The notes: a model not told the origin generated them from the sequence alone. A stretch of DNA of 64,000 nt from Marinomonas piezotolerans (GCF_003362755.1 NZ_QKRA01000007.1:62001-126000), one strand, 5' to 3'; counted from the stretch's first letter, positions 47,064 through 60,863 are shown. A program made the numbers and translations.

Positions 47064-47903
47064 ATGGCAGAGAATAGCGCAGTGCCGTCAGGTTTAGAGG
47101 GCGTCAAGCACATTATTGCAGTGGCATCGGGAAAAGGCGGTGTTGGTAAGTCAACGACCACTGTTAACCTTGCGCTGGCCATGGCGAAAGCAGGGCATCG
47201 AGTTGGAATTTTAGATGCAGACATTTATGGCCCAAGTCAGGGGCTTTTGCTTGGTTTTGGTGGAGATACACGTCCTAAAGTGCGTGATGAGAAGTTTTTT
47301 ATCCCGCCCGTTGCTCACGGCATAAAAGTCATGTCGATGGCCTTTTTGACGACAAAAGAGACTCCGATGGCGTGGCGTGGTCCGATGGCAACGGGTGCGT
47401 TGATGCAGATTTTGACCCAAACTGACTGGGAAGAATTGGACTACCTGTTTGTTGATATGCCACCAGGTACGGGGGATATCCAGCTTACGATGTCGCAAAA
47501 AGTTCCTTTGTCGGGAGCTGTGATTGTGACAACGCCCCAAGACATCGCTTTATTGGATGCTCGTCGTGGTGTTGAGATGTTTAGAAAGGTAAATATTCCA
47601 GTTCTAGGTGTCGTGGAGAATATGTCTACTCACATTTGTTCAAACTGTGGGCACGCAGAAGCTATTTTTGGCGAAGAAGGTGGTAAGGCCTTGTCAGAGG
47701 AGTACGCCGTGGAAGAGTTAGGTAAGCTACCTCTTAGTATGTCGATTCGTAAGCAAGCTGATATCGGGCTTCCTACTGTAATAAGCGAACCCGATTCTGA
47801 TATCACGGAAACTTACTTGTCGATTGCTCGTAAGCTTGATGCTACGCTTGCGAACAATTCAGAGCAGTTTTCTATGCCAACGATTGGCATGAGTGATGAT
47901 TGA
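47064..47903 (+). CDS. apbC: Iron-sulfur cluster carrier ApbC (Mrp/Nbp35 family ATPase)
   Basis: A 279-residue P-loop ATPase with the deviant Walker A GKGGVGKST and the cluster-binding Cys-X2-Cys (CSNCGH) near residue 195. It carries 4Fe-4S clusters to target proteins. It lacks the N-terminal MIP18 domain found in longer homologues such as E. coli Mrp. TAGGAG precedes the ATG. The divergent metG and downstream dcd are the usual neighbours. Confidence 0.93.
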   Translation: MAENSAVPSGLEGVKHIIAVASGKGGVGKSTTTVNLALAMAKAGHRVGILDADIYGPSQGLLLGFGGDTRPKVRDEKFFIPPVAHGIKVMSMAFLTTKETPMAWRGPMATGALMQILTQTDWEELDYLFVDMPPGTGDIQLTMSQKVPLSGAVIVTTPQDIALLDARRGVEMFRKVNIPVLGVVENMSTHICSNCGHAEAIFGEEGGKALSEEYAVEELGKLPLSMSIRKQADIGLPTVISEPDSDITETYLSIARKLDATLANNSEQFSMPTIGMSDD

Positions 47904-47911
47904 GGTAAGGC

Positions 47912-48496
47912 ATGCGATTGTGTGATCGAGACATTATTCAGGCGTTGGATGATGGTGTAATTAAAATAGAGCCACGCCCTGATAACAGCGTTATTAGTGG
48001 CGTGTCATGTGATTTACGTTTGGGCAACTCTTTTCGTGTCTTCGCAGGCCACCCTGCGCCTTACTTGGACCTTAGTGGCCCTAAGGAAGATCTTAATAAG
48101 GCAATTGAGTCGGTAATGAGTGAGGAGATAGTTGTTGAAGAAGATAAGCCGTTCTTCATTCACCCAGGCGAACTCGTATTGGGGGTCACTAAAGAGTCAG
48201 TGACGTTGCCAGATCATTTGGTTGGTTGGCTGGATGGCCGTTCATCGCTTGCGCGATTGGGGTTAATGGTGCATGTAACAGCGCATCGTATTGACCCAGG
48301 TTGGAGTGGCGGAATCGTTTTAGAGTTTTTAAATGGGGGGAAACTCCCCATTGCGTTAAGACCCGGCATGACGATTGGTGCGATAAATTTTGAAACCATG
48401 TCAGGCCCTGCTGAGCGCCCGTACAACAAGCGGGAGAACGCTAAATATCGCGGTCAGAGCTCCGCTGTAGGGAGTCGAATTAGCGGTGACAGATAA
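47912..48496 (+). CDS. dcd: dCTP deaminase
   Basis: A 194-residue enzyme of the dUTPase fold. [19 protein letters not shown] (catalytic Glu nearby) and [13 protein letters not shown] are typical. It turns dCTP into dUTP, the precursor of dTTP. It starts eight bases after apbC, with GAGGTAAGGC as ribosome binding site, and shares its transcript. Confidence 0.95.
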   Translation: MRLCDRDIIQALDDGVIKIEPRPDNSVISGVSCDLRLGNSFRVFAGHPAPYLDLSGPKEDLNKAIESVMSEEIVVEEDKPFFIHPGELVLGVTKESVTLPDHLVGWLDGRSSLARLGLMVHVTAHRIDPGWSGGIVLEFLNGGKLPIALRPGMTIGAINFETMSGPAERPYNKRENAKYRGQSSAVGSRISGDR

Positions 48497-48674
48497 ATAA
48501 ATACACTTTTGTTACTTTATAACATTACTGTTTCAAATAGAACGGTCGCATATTCGTTTTTTTAAATGATTACGCTTTGGCGCATGGTCGGTGTCGTTTT
48601 TGAGCATTATGATTGTGCGGTAGAGGACTATTGTTGTGGCGCTAGATAAAAATAATATCCTATAGGAGTGTCAC

Positions 48675-49871
48675 ATGTCCGAAAAGACTAACCGCGGAGT
48701 CGTCTACAAAGGCCCAGGCAAAGTAGCTGTTGAATCCATTGCTTTCCCTGAACTAGCGATGGGCGATCGTAAATGCGAGCACGGCGTAATTTTGAAAGTG
48801 CTTACCACTAACATTTGTGGCAGTGACCAACACATGGTTCGTGGTCGTACAACAGCACAAGAAGGCTTGGTGTTAGGCCACGAAATCACAGGGATTATCC
48901 TTGAAAAAGGTCGTGATGTAGAGTTTGTTGATGTTGGCGATATTGTTTCTGTTCCGTTCAACATTGCTTGTGGCCGTTGCCGCAATTGTAAGCAAGGGTT
49001 GACGGGCATTTGTTTGAATGTAAACCCTGCACGACCCGGCGCTGCATATGGGTACGTTGATATGGGTGGCTGGGTAGGTGGCCAATCTGAATACGTTATG
49101 GTGCCATACGCAGATTTCAACCTGCTGAAGTTCCCTGATCCTGATCAAGCAAAAGAAAAGATCCAAGACCTTACATTGTTGTCTGATATCTTCCCTACAG
49201 GTTTCCACGGTTGTGTTACAGCAGGCGTCGGACCAGGTTCTACTGTATACATCGCAGGTGCTGGCCCAGTGGGTCTTGCGGCTGCAGTATCAGCTCAGCT
49301 ACTAGGTGCAGCGTGTGTAATCGTGGGTGATATGATCGAAGACCGCTTGGCGCAAGCGCGTAGCTTCGGTTGTGAAACCATCGATCTTCGCCAAGATGCG
49401 ACGATGGAAGAGCAGTTAGAGCAAATCCTAGGTGAGCCGGAAGTCGACTGTTTTGTTGACTGTGTTGGCTTCGAGGCACATGGCTGTGGTTGTAATGCTG
49501 GCAAAGAAGCGCCTGCAACAGTTCTAAACTCTGCGATGCAAGTAACGCGCGCTGGTGGTCAAATCGGTATTCCTGGTCTTTATGTGACGGATGATCCAGG
49601 TGCTGAAGATGAAGCAGCTAAAGTAGGCGCTTTGAGCATGCGCTTTGGTCTTGGTTGGGCAAAATCGCACTCGTTCCACACTGGGCAGTGTCCTGTGATG
49701 AAATATCATCGAGGCCTAATGCAAGCTATCTTGTTCGACAAGGTTAAGATTGCTGATGCGGTTAACGTACAAATGATCTCGCTAGACGAAGCTCCTCAAG
49801 GTTACGCTGACTTTGACGGCGGCGCAGCTAAGAAGTTTGTTATTGATCCTCACGGTACATTTAAGTCTTAA
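48675..49871 (+). CDS. fdhA: Glutathione-independent formaldehyde dehydrogenase (zinc, NAD)
   Basis: A 398-residue zinc alcohol dehydrogenase-family enzyme. Catalytic zinc lies at Cys48 (ICGSDQH) with a GHE motif, structural zinc at the cysteines of CGRCRNCKQGLTGIC, and NAD binds at GAGPVG. The long insert and the CGCNAGKEAPATVLN region fit the Pseudomonas putida formaldehyde dehydrogenase, which oxidises formaldehyde without glutathione. It is preceded by TAGGAG and ends at a strong terminator, so it is probably a one-gene operon. Confidence 0.92.
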   Translation: MSEKTNRGVVYKGPGKVAVESIAFPELAMGDRKCEHGVILKVLTTNICGSDQHMVRGRTTAQEGLVLGHEITGIILEKGRDVEFVDVGDIVSVPFNIACGRCRNCKQGLTGICLNVNPARPGAAYGYVDMGGWVGGQSEYVMVPYADFNLLKFPDPDQAKEKIQDLTLLSDIFPTGFHGCVTAGVGPGSTVYIAGAGPVGLAAAVSAQLLGAACVIVGDMIEDRLAQARSFGCETIDLRQDATMEEQLEQILGEPEVDCFVDCVGFEAHGCGCNAGKEAPATVLNSAMQVTRAGGQIGIPGLYVTDDPGAEDEAAKVGALSMRFGLGWAKSHSFHTGQCPVMKYHRGLMQAILFDKVKIADAVNVQMISLDEAPQGYADFDGGAAKKFVIDPHGTFKS

Positions 49872-49893
49872 TTTGATTTAAATGATCTGAATA

Positions 49894-49921
49894 AAATGCC
49901 ACGCTTGTCGTGGCATTTTTG
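49894..49921 (+). terminator. Rho-independent terminator after fdhA
   Basis: AAAATGCCACG and CGTGGCATTTT form an 11-bp stem around CTTGT, with a T-run after it. Confidence 0.9.
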
Positions 49922-49992
49922 TTTTTAGATTCCAGAGAAATGATTACACTCAACAAATCAAATGACTATGGTTAAGTACTAAGGAGCGTACG

Positions 49993-50322
49993 ATGGCAAT
50001 TGTTGTTGGATATAACTCTACTTACGATGATTCGGATTTTGATGTAGACACTGTCTTGCAGGCGGAAGACGAGCTTTTAATTGAGTTTGGAGCACCGTGG
50101 TGTGGGTATTGTAAGCAAGCGCTCCCGAAGATTGAGACGGTAATGGATGAGTTTTCAGATGTCGCACATCTAAAGGTATTTGATGGTAAAGGAAAGTCGC
50201 TTGGGCGGTACTTTGAGGTGAAATTATGGCCAACGTTGATACTGATTCGTTCAGGTGAGGAAATAGGGCGTATCGTGAGGCCGGAATCAACGGACGAGTT
50301 GCGCAAACTGCTGGAGCTATAG
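49993..50322 (+). CDS. Thioredoxin-like protein
   Basis: A 109-residue single thioredoxin domain. The active site is Cys37-Gly-Tyr-Cys40 in APWCGYCKQ, and the cis-proline is Pro80 in KLWPTLI. No signal peptide is present, so it acts in the cytoplasm. CGYC differs from the CGPC of general thioredoxin and suggests another redox potential. Only five bases separate it from the CobW-family gene, so it is likely to work with that metal protein; this pairing is inference. Confidence 0.88.
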   Translation: MAIVVGYNSTYDDSDFDVDTVLQAEDELLIEFGAPWCGYCKQALPKIETVMDEFSDVAHLKVFDGKGKSLGRYFEVKLWPTLILIRSGEEIGRIVRPESTDELRKLLEL

Positions 50323-50327
50323 ACTCG

Positions 50328-51443
<1,116 letters not shown>

Positions 51444-51473
51444 ACTATAAAATTTTTGTGTGTTATGAGTGAA

Positions 51474-51498
51474 AAAACGCGCTTTGATGGCGCGTTTT
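51474..51498 (+). terminator. Terminator after the CobW-family gene
   Basis: AAAACGCGC and GCGCGTTTT pair around TTTGATG, 30 bases beyond the stop. Confidence 0.8.
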
Positions 51499-51610
51499 GT
51501 CATTTAAGTTGCTTTGATATGTTATTGAGGGGAAACCTACTTTAGACAAAGCTTAAAGCATCTTGATTCAACATAGTTGACGCATAAAATTTACACAGAG
51601 GTAACAAGCT

Positions 51611-53410
51611 ATGCCGGACTACAAAGCGCCTTTACGAGATTTGAGATTCGTTACTGATGAAGTTCTGGGTTTCCATGATCACTATGCCAAGCTACCCGGT
51701 GCCGAGGAAGCTACACCAGACATGATTGCTGCGATAATGGAAGAAGGCGCGAAGTTTGCTGAGCGTGTATTATCGCCTTTAAACCAAGTTGGTGATCAGC
51801 AAGGCTGTCAGTTTAAAGATGGAGAGGTTGCCACGCCAGAAGGTTTTAAAGAGGCTTATCAACAGTATGTAGACGGTGGCTGGCCTTCGCTATCACATGA
51901 TATTGAACTTGGGGGGCAAGGGTTACCTGAATCGCTGGGTATGATGGTCACAGAAATGGTTGCCACGTCGAACTGGGCTTGGAGCATGTATCCTGGGTTA
52001 AGCCATGGCGCAATGAATACATTGGATCTACATGGCACAGACGAACAAAAGCAGACCTATCTAACTAAGCTTGTGTCTGGCGAATGGACGGGAACCATGT
52101 GTTTGACTGAGCCACATTGTGGAACAGATTTAGGCATGCTTAAGACGAAAGCTCTGCCAAATGAAGATGGAAGTTATGCCATTACGGGCACTAAGATTTT
52201 TATTTCCGCAGGTGAGCATGATATGGCTAGTAACATTGTGCACATCGTTTTAGCTCGTCTTCCAGATGCTCCGCAGGGTACAAAAGGTATTTCCTTGTTT
52301 ATTGTGCCTAAATTCAACACCACGGATTCCGGCGATGTGGGTGAGCGTAACCATGTTCACTGCGGCTCCATTGAACATAAGATGGGGATTCATGGAAACG
52401 CGACGTGCGTTATGAATTTTGACGGGGCAAAAGGCTTTCTGATTGGTCCAGCTAACAAAGGGCTCAATTGCATGTTTACCTTCATGAATACCGCGCGACT
52501 TGGCACGGCTCTTCAGGGGTTAGCACATGCAGAATGGGCATATCAAAATTCTCTTATTTATGCGAAAGATCGTTTGCAGATGCGGTCTCTAACGGGCCCA
52601 AAAGCTCCTGACAAGGCAGCAGATCCGATTATCGTTCACCCTGATGTTCGTAAGATGTTGCTGACTCAAAAGGCCTTTGCGGAGGGTGGTCGTGCGCTCA
52701 TACATTACTGCTCGATGTTGGTGGATATCGTGCAGGCGGGATCCGAAGGAGATAAGGATGATGCTGAAACGCAATTGTCTTTGTTAACACCGATTGCCAA
52801 AGCATTCTTAACGGAGACAGGCTTTGAAGCGGCTAATCATGGCCTACAGATTTTTGGTGGTCATGGATACATTGCAGATTGGGGAATGGAGCAAAATGTA
52901 CGTGATAGTCGTATCTCAATGCTCTACGAGGGTACAACCGGTATTCAAGCACTAGATTTGCTTGGTCGTAAAGTTCTGATGTCTCAAGGCGCAACGCTAA
53001 AAGTGTTTACCAAGATTATTCATAAATTTTGTAAAGAAAATAGCTCCGATAAGCGGTTAGCTCATTTAATGAAACCATTAGCGGCGTTGAATAAAGAATG
53101 GGGAGACATAACACTGAAGGTCGGAATGAAGGCAATGAAGAACCGCGATGAAGTTGGCGCCGCATCCGTAGATTACTGTATGTATTCTGGCTATGTCACG
53201 CTGGCTTATTTCTGGGCTCGAATGGCACTGGTTGCGCAGCAAAAATTAGACGAGGGGACAGATGAAGAGGCGTTTTATAAAGCCAAATTGCAAACCGCTA
53301 AATTTTATTTCGAACGCATTTTACCCCGTACAAAAGGGCATGTGGAAATGCTGTTGGCGGGATCGTCGTCATTAATGGAAATGGACGAAGAGCAATTCTT
53401 TTTACGCTAG
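51611..53410 (+). CDS. Acyl-CoA dehydrogenase (FadE/DmdC-like, long form)
   Basis: A 599-residue FAD enzyme, longer than the usual 380-residue acyl-CoA dehydrogenase owing to N- and C-terminal extensions. MCLTEPHCGTDL binds FAD, and the catalytic Glu is probably that of MLYEGTTGIQALDLLGRK. This long form includes DmdC, which oxidises 3-methylmercaptopropionyl-CoA from DMSP, and dehydrogenases for other acyl-CoAs. With the SCP2 protein, FadD and an enoyl-CoA hydratase downstream, fatty-acid oxidation is more likely; the substrate is not certain. Confidence 0.87.
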   Translation: MPDYKAPLRDLRFVTDEVLGFHDHYAKLPGAEEATPDMIAAIMEEGAKFAERVLSPLNQVGDQQGCQFKDGEVATPEGFKEAYQQYVDGGWPSLSHDIELGGQGLPESLGMMVTEMVATSNWAWSMYPGLSHGAMNTLDLHGTDEQKQTYLTKLVSGEWTGTMCLTEPHCGTDLGMLKTKALPNEDGSYAITGTKIFISAGEHDMASNIVHIVLARLPDAPQGTKGISLFIVPKFNTTDSGDVGERNHVHCGSIEHKMGIHGNATCVMNFDGAKGFLIGPANKGLNCMFTFMNTARLGTALQGLAHAEWAYQNSLIYAKDRLQMRSLTGPKAPDKAADPIIVHPDVRKMLLTQKAFAEGGRALIHYCSMLVDIVQAGSEGDKDDAETQLSLLTPIAKAFLTETGFEAANHGLQIFGGHGYIADWGMEQNVRDSRISMLYEGTTGIQALDLLGRKVLMSQGATLKVFTKIIHKFCKENSSDKRLAHLMKPLAALNKEWGDITLKVGMKAMKNRDEVGAASVDYCMYSGYVTLAYFWARMALVAQQKLDEGTDEEAFYKAKLQTAKFYFERILPRTKGHVEMLLAGSSSLMEMDEEQFFLR

Positions 53411-53451
53411 CAAAATATAAAAATTCAACAATACTAAAGGGGAGACGTATC

Positions 53452-53766
53452 ATGAGTGATGCAAAGACTATTTTTGATGCAATGATCAAGCGCTTCGATC
53501 AAGAAGCCGCAGGAGATATGGATGCTGTATTTCAGTTTGAGCTTGATGATGCCGAAGATCATTACGTAATGGTAAGTAATGGTGAATGTCAGCTCAATTT
53601 AGGAGAGCATGACGATGCCACTGTGACATTGAGTATGGATACTGAAACACTTGCTGCAGTGATGTCGGGAGAGCTGGATGGTATGCAAGCGTTTATGCAG
53701 GGCAAGATCCGGGCAGATGGCGATATTATGTTGGCAACAAAGTTAACAGAGATCTTCCCTAGCTAA
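53452..53766 (+). CDS. SCP2 sterol-carrier domain protein
   Basis: A 104-residue single SCP2 domain: FQFELDDAEDHYVMV, an LSMDTETLAAVMSGELDGMQAFMQGKIR region and KLTEIFPS. SCP2 domains bind acyl chains or acyl-CoA. GGGGAG precedes the ATG. Placed 41 bases after the acyl-CoA dehydrogenase, it may hand acyl-CoA to that enzyme. Confidence 0.9.
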   Translation: MSDAKTIFDAMIKRFDQEAAGDMDAVFQFELDDAEDHYVMVSNGECQLNLGEHDDATVTLSMDTETLAAVMSGELDGMQAFMQGKIRADGDIMLATKLTEIFPS

Positions 53767-53863
53767 CGACGCCTAGGCAAATATTGGTGTGCTAGCACCT
53801 CAACTGAAATTTTAAGTATCGGTTTTTATTATCTCCATATAAAGACAATAACGGAGACGCTTT

Positions 53864-55543
53864 ATGCTGAACGACAATACTGCATCAATGCTCGACTATG
53901 AGCCGGGCAGTTATGTGCCAAACGACTTAAACCCCAAAGGATTTAAGTCTGTTTTGGATGTACTGGACTATGGTTGTGAGCGGTTTGCGCAGTTACCTGC
54001 ATTTACCAGCTTGGGTCGGACGATTACCTATGGGGAGCTAAAACAAAAGGCGGACGCTTTTGCGTCCTATCTTCAGCATTACACAGATCTCAAGCCCGGT
54101 GATCGAATTGCCGTGCAGCTACCCAATGTTATTCAGTTCCCCATCGCAGTATTTGGTGCGATGCAAGCCGGTTTAGTCGTCGTCAACACCAACCCTCTAT
54201 ACACACCTAAAGAATTGCAGCACCAGTTTAATGATTCAGGTGCCAAGGCGGTTGTTGTTTTTGCAAACATGGCCGCGAATGTTGAAAAAATATTGGCGAA
54301 TACTCAGGTTCGTCATGTAATCGTAACGGAAATAGCGGATCTTCATTCGCCGCTAAAGCGGGTGCTCGTTAATTCGGTTGTGAAATACATTAAAAAAATG
54401 GTGCCAGCCTACCAGCTTCCGAGTGCGAAAACGTTTAACGAAGTTTTAAGCCTTGGGGCAAAAAAAGCACCTCATCCTGTTGTGTTGGCGCATCAAGATC
54501 TTGCTGTCTTGCAGTACACTGGAGGTACAACGGGTGTTGCAAAAGGTGCAATGCTTACCCACGCGAATCTCATAGCCAACATGCATCAATTGAAGGGGCG
54601 TCTGGAAGAGTTGCTGAACGAAGGCGAAGAGATTTTCATCGCTCCCTTGCCTCTGTATCACATCTACGCGTTCTTAATTCACGCGCTGACCTTATTAGAG
54701 TTTGGTGCTCATTCGATTTTGATTCCAAATCCGCGCGATTTACCGGCTTTTATAAAGGAGCTTCGAAAGTGGCGCTTTACAGGCTTTATCGGTCTAAATA
54801 CGCTGTTTGCTGGCTTGTGTAATCGTGACGACTTTAAAACTCTAGATTTTTCTGGGCTCAAACTGACCGCATCGGGAGGGATGCCGCTAACCCACGCAGC
54901 GGCAGACAGATGGAAGGAAGTGACGGGCTGTGTGGTGACTGAAGGTTATGGTTTGACGGAGACCTCCCCAGTCGTGGCGTTTAATCCTGTTGGGAGTGAG
55001 CAAATTGGTACGATCGGTGTGGCGGTAGACCATACTGATATTAAGATAATTGATGATGATGGAAACGATGTAAACGTCGGAGAGCCCGGTATGCTGTGCG
55101 TGCGTGGACCACAAGTCATGCGAGGCTACTGGAACCGTGAAAAGGCAACAGAAGAAGTCATGACCCACGATGGTTACCTTATTACTGGTGACGTCGCACT
55201 TGCGAGAGAAGATGGTTATCTGCAGATTGTGGATCGCGCGAAAGATTTGATTATCGTGTCAGGCTTTAATGTTTATCCAACAGAAGTAGAAGATGTTCTG
55301 ACTCAATGTCCAGATGTGCTAGAAGCGGCTGCCATAGGAATCGAAGACGAGAAAACAGGCGAAGCGGTAAAGGCATTTTTGGTAATGCGCGATGGCGTGG
55401 AGCCTGATATGGAGTCCATTCGAGCATTATGTCGTGAAAGTCTCGCAGCGTATAAAGTTCCGCGTCATTTTGAGGTTCGCAATGAACTGCCTAAAACGAA
55501 TGTCGGTAAGGTTTTGCGTCGAGCCCTAAGAGAGCCAAGTTAG
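53864..55543 (+). CDS. fadD: Long-chain acyl-CoA synthetase FadD
   Basis: A 559-residue AMP-forming ligase. The P-loop is YTGGTTGVAKGAM, followed by GYGLTETSPV and the RAKDLIIVSGFNVYPTEVED segment, with the C-terminal lysine in KTNVGKVLRR. It activates fatty acids to acyl-CoA with ATP. The order dehydrogenase, SCP2, fadD, enoyl-CoA hydratase suggests a single transcript. Confidence 0.94.
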   Translation: MLNDNTASMLDYEPGSYVPNDLNPKGFKSVLDVLDYGCERFAQLPAFTSLGRTITYGELKQKADAFASYLQHYTDLKPGDRIAVQLPNVIQFPIAVFGAMQAGLVVVNTNPLYTPKELQHQFNDSGAKAVVVFANMAANVEKILANTQVRHVIVTEIADLHSPLKRVLVNSVVKYIKKMVPAYQLPSAKTFNEVLSLGAKKAPHPVVLAHQDLAVLQYTGGTTGVAKGAMLTHANLIANMHQLKGRLEELLNEGEEIFIAPLPLYHIYAFLIHALTLLEFGAHSILIPNPRDLPAFIKELRKWRFTGFIGLNTLFAGLCNRDDFKTLDFSGLKLTASGGMPLTHAAADRWKEVTGCVVTEGYGLTETSPVVAFNPVGSEQIGTIGVAVDHTDIKIIDDDGNDVNVGEPGMLCVRGPQVMRGYWNREKATEEVMTHDGYLITGDVALAREDGYLQIVDRAKDLIIVSGFNVYPTEVEDVLTQCPDVLEAAAIGIEDEKTGEAVKAFLVMRDGVEPDMESIRALCRESLAAYKVPRHFEVRNELPKTNVGKVLRRALREPS

Positions 55544-55586
55544 TGCCACCCATTGTGATAGAGCGCGACAAGCCTCGGAGAGTGTT

Positions 55587-56345
55587 ATGACAGATCATAT
55601 CGATGAGTCGGTAGAGAGTGGTGTACATACGATTATTCTGAATCGGCCTAGTAAGAAAAACGCAATTACCATAGATATGTATCAGGCTCTGAGTGAAGCT
55701 CTGCGTCGAGCGGAAGTGAACTCACAAGTCAAAGTATCTGTTATAACCGGATATGGTCCTGACTTTTCATCAGGGAACGACATCCATGAGTTTGTAGAGA
55801 TTGCCCAAGCTCCTGAAAAAATGGCGTCAATAATGGCGTTTCTACAAGCATTAACGGCCTATAAAAAACCTCTTATTGGCGCAGTGGAAGGGTGGTCTGT
55901 TGGAGTCGCGGCGACCTTGTTGTTGCATTGCGATATGGTGATCGCTGCTCGTAATACCCAGCTTGTTTTTCCGTTTGTGCAATTAGGGTTGGTGCCAGAG
56001 GCTGCCTCCAGCTATTTGCTACCTAAGCTTGTGGGTCATCAGCGTGCTTTCGAGATACTGATGTTTGGGGAGCCGATCAAGGCTCAGGAAGCCCATGATG
56101 CCGGTATTGTAAATCATGTATGTGAGATAGGGGAGTCGAAAGAGCGCGCATTTGGTTATGCGCGTCGTATTGCTAGTTTGCCCACCGAAGCCGTGATGTT
56201 GTCAAAAGAATTACTTAAATGCCAAGCTATTGATGATGTACAAATGGCGCTCATGCGTGAAGGACGTATATTTAAAGATCGTCTAAGATCACCTGAAGCC
56301 GTTCAGCAGTTTGCAGATTTTATCAAAGGGTCTTCATCGGGATAG
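55587..56345 (+). CDS. Enoyl-CoA hydratase/isomerase family protein
   Basis: A 252-residue crotonase-fold protein. The oxyanion-hole segments are SSGNDIHEF and GWSVGVAATLLLHCD. Position usually held by catalytic Glu in hydratases is not clear: VQLGLVPEAASSYLLPK has Glu in the second position only, so an isomerase or another crotonase-type reaction is possible. It follows fadD by 43 bases and ends the operon. Confidence 0.85.
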   Translation: MTDHIDESVESGVHTIILNRPSKKNAITIDMYQALSEALRRAEVNSQVKVSVITGYGPDFSSGNDIHEFVEIAQAPEKMASIMAFLQALTAYKKPLIGAVEGWSVGVAATLLLHCDMVIAARNTQLVFPFVQLGLVPEAASSYLLPKLVGHQRAFEILMFGEPIKAQEAHDAGIVNHVCEIGESKERAFGYARRIASLPTEAVMLSKELLKCQAIDDVQMALMREGRIFKDRLRSPEAVQQFADFIKGSSSG

Positions 56346-56414
56346 TCTTGAATGATGAGTATCTTTTAGTAGGCGTCTTGCTCGCTAAAAACTCGCTTTT
56401 TTACCGTTATTGAT

Positions 56415-56420
56415 TATAAT
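56415..56420 (+). promoter_or_regulatory. TATAAT -10 element of a candidate small RNA
   Basis: A perfect TATAAT with TGAT before it, which resembles an extended -10. No good -35 lies 16-18 bases upstream. Transcription would start near 56426. Confidence 0.4.
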
Positions 56421-56425
56421 TTAAT

Positions 56426-56512
56426 CAGTGCGGAGGGGTTTTAGCCGTACTGCTGGTTTCGCCGACCTATAAAAACTAACCCAGTCAAATACGATTTGAC
56501 TGGGTTTTTTTT
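56426..56512 (+). ncRNA. Candidate small RNA of about 87 nt upstream of fadB
   Basis: It begins just after TATAAT with an 8-bp stem (CAGTGCGG with CCGTACTG, one G-U pair) whose loop carries AGGGG, continues through an unpaired stretch and ends at a rho-independent terminator. It encodes no protein. The GGAGGGG at the loop could bind a ribosome-binding-site complement or CsrA-type proteins. The alternative is that the terminator simply ends the operon of the enoyl-CoA hydratase, which stops 133 bases before it. Confidence 0.4.
56478..56512 (+). terminator. Rho-independent terminator upstream of fadB
   Basis: AACCCAGTCAAAT and ATTTGACTGGGTT form a perfect 13-bp stem around ACG, followed by six Ts. 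Confidence 0.92.
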
Positions 56513-56671
56513 CGTTCAAAGTAAGGTCAATGGTACAAAATGTCATAAAACAGAGGCTTTTTTGTTATTGAGGAAATTGACCATCTCTCTAAGCTTAAAT
56601 AACGTAAAGTTCGTTAGGTGCGCAATGGCGCTTTGAGCCGTAAGGCCGCAATATAAAAGGTGGAGGCGACT

Positions 56672-60029
<3,358 letters not shown>

Positions 60030-60040
60030 AGCTGCTTTAA

Positions 60041-60073
60041 TAATAAAGGGTGCGATTTCCGCACCCTTTATTA
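60041..60073 (+). terminator. Terminator after fadA
   Basis: TAATAAAGGGTGCG and CGCACCCTTTATTA form a perfect 14-bp stem around ATTTC. It lies between convergent genes and may serve both. Confidence 0.85.
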
Positions 60074-60115
60074 TGTGATTCGAGTATGACGTGCGCTTAG
60101 ATCATATGCTCAATT

Positions 60116-60610
60116 CTAAGTAATGTGGTACAGCATACGTAGTTCATTTCGTTTTTTATCGCGCTCTTGCTTAAGGGCAGCGATCCTTTCTTTAGCCGTG
60201 CTTTTGGCTGTGGCGACGTCCATTTTATTGTCATTAGATAATTTTGCGCGCTTAAGGTTGTATTCGTATTGATCGAGTACGTTATCCACACTTTCTTGGT
60301 AGTGTTCTTCTAATTGATCAAGTGCTTCATAATACGCCGTAAAGGCTTGAGTAATGCTTTGCTTATAGGCGTAATTGGTGATGTCTCTGATAGACAGTGC
60401 TACTTGGTCATGCTTAGGGACAATGACATTTTTGGGGTAGTTCTTACGTGTTGAGCTTGGTTCAGATTCGTATACTTTTACTTCGTAATTTTGCAGGTTG
60501 CTGGGGCTGTTTAGCTCGTTTGCATTGGCAGCGGGTTGGATCAGGGTCAAAAACAATAAAGATGAAAGTGGGCGAATTTGTTTTCTGTTTAATGGTATTT
60601 TCACGGTCAT
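60116..60610 (-). CDS. Putative secreted coiled-coil protein of unknown function
   Basis: I start at the ATG at 60610 (164 residues) because a signal peptide begins there (basic residues, LSSLLFLTLIQ, then a cut near ANA/NE); the frame extends to 60691. After a short linker the rest is rich in Lys, Glu, Asp and Ala and should be helical, with YYEALDQLEEHYQESVD and KERIAALKQERDKKRNELR. I do not recognise a family. It lies alone and converges on fadA. Confidence 0.6.
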   Translation of the reverse strand: MTVKIPLNRKQIRPLSSLLFLTLIQPAANANELNSPSNLQNYEVKVYESEPSSTRKNYPKNVIVPKHDQVALSIRDITNYAYKQSITQAFTAYYEALDQLEEHYQESVDNVLDQYEYNLKRAKLSNDNKMDVATAKSTAKERIAALKQERDKKRNELRMLYHIT

Positions 60611-60863
60611 GTTCTCGTGTCTGAAAAAATCCGAAGTGTCCAGAGTATTCAGAGCCAAGATTGGCTGCAATAGCTTAGTGATAACTTGCATATTATGTTG
60701 TCTAAAAATAGTGTGTAACCCTTTTCTGGTCAGTGGCTTAAAGTATGTGCTGTTCGTTATATTTCATAATCCAACAATTTCTTTACATTTTGATGTCGTG
60801 CAAGAGAGCACTTAGATTAGTGTTAAATGGATGAAAGATGTGTTGTATGACTAAGTAGGTAAG

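Larger units (their letters stand above)
56346..56671 (+). other. Gene-free region upstream of fadB
   Basis: About 325 bases. They contain a perfect TATAAT, an 8-bp stem-loop and a strong terminator within 100 bases (candidate small RNA), then about 160 bases that should hold the fadBA promoter. A 7-bp inverted repeat (GGTCAAT 56525-56531, ATTGACC 56576-56582) is there too. I find no PsrA-like site. Confidence 0.5.

Noticed and set aside
56513..56671. PsrA or FadR site upstream of fadB
   Set aside because: No GAAAC/GTTTC pair or FadR-like sequence is present, only a widely spaced GGTCAAT/ATTGACC pair.
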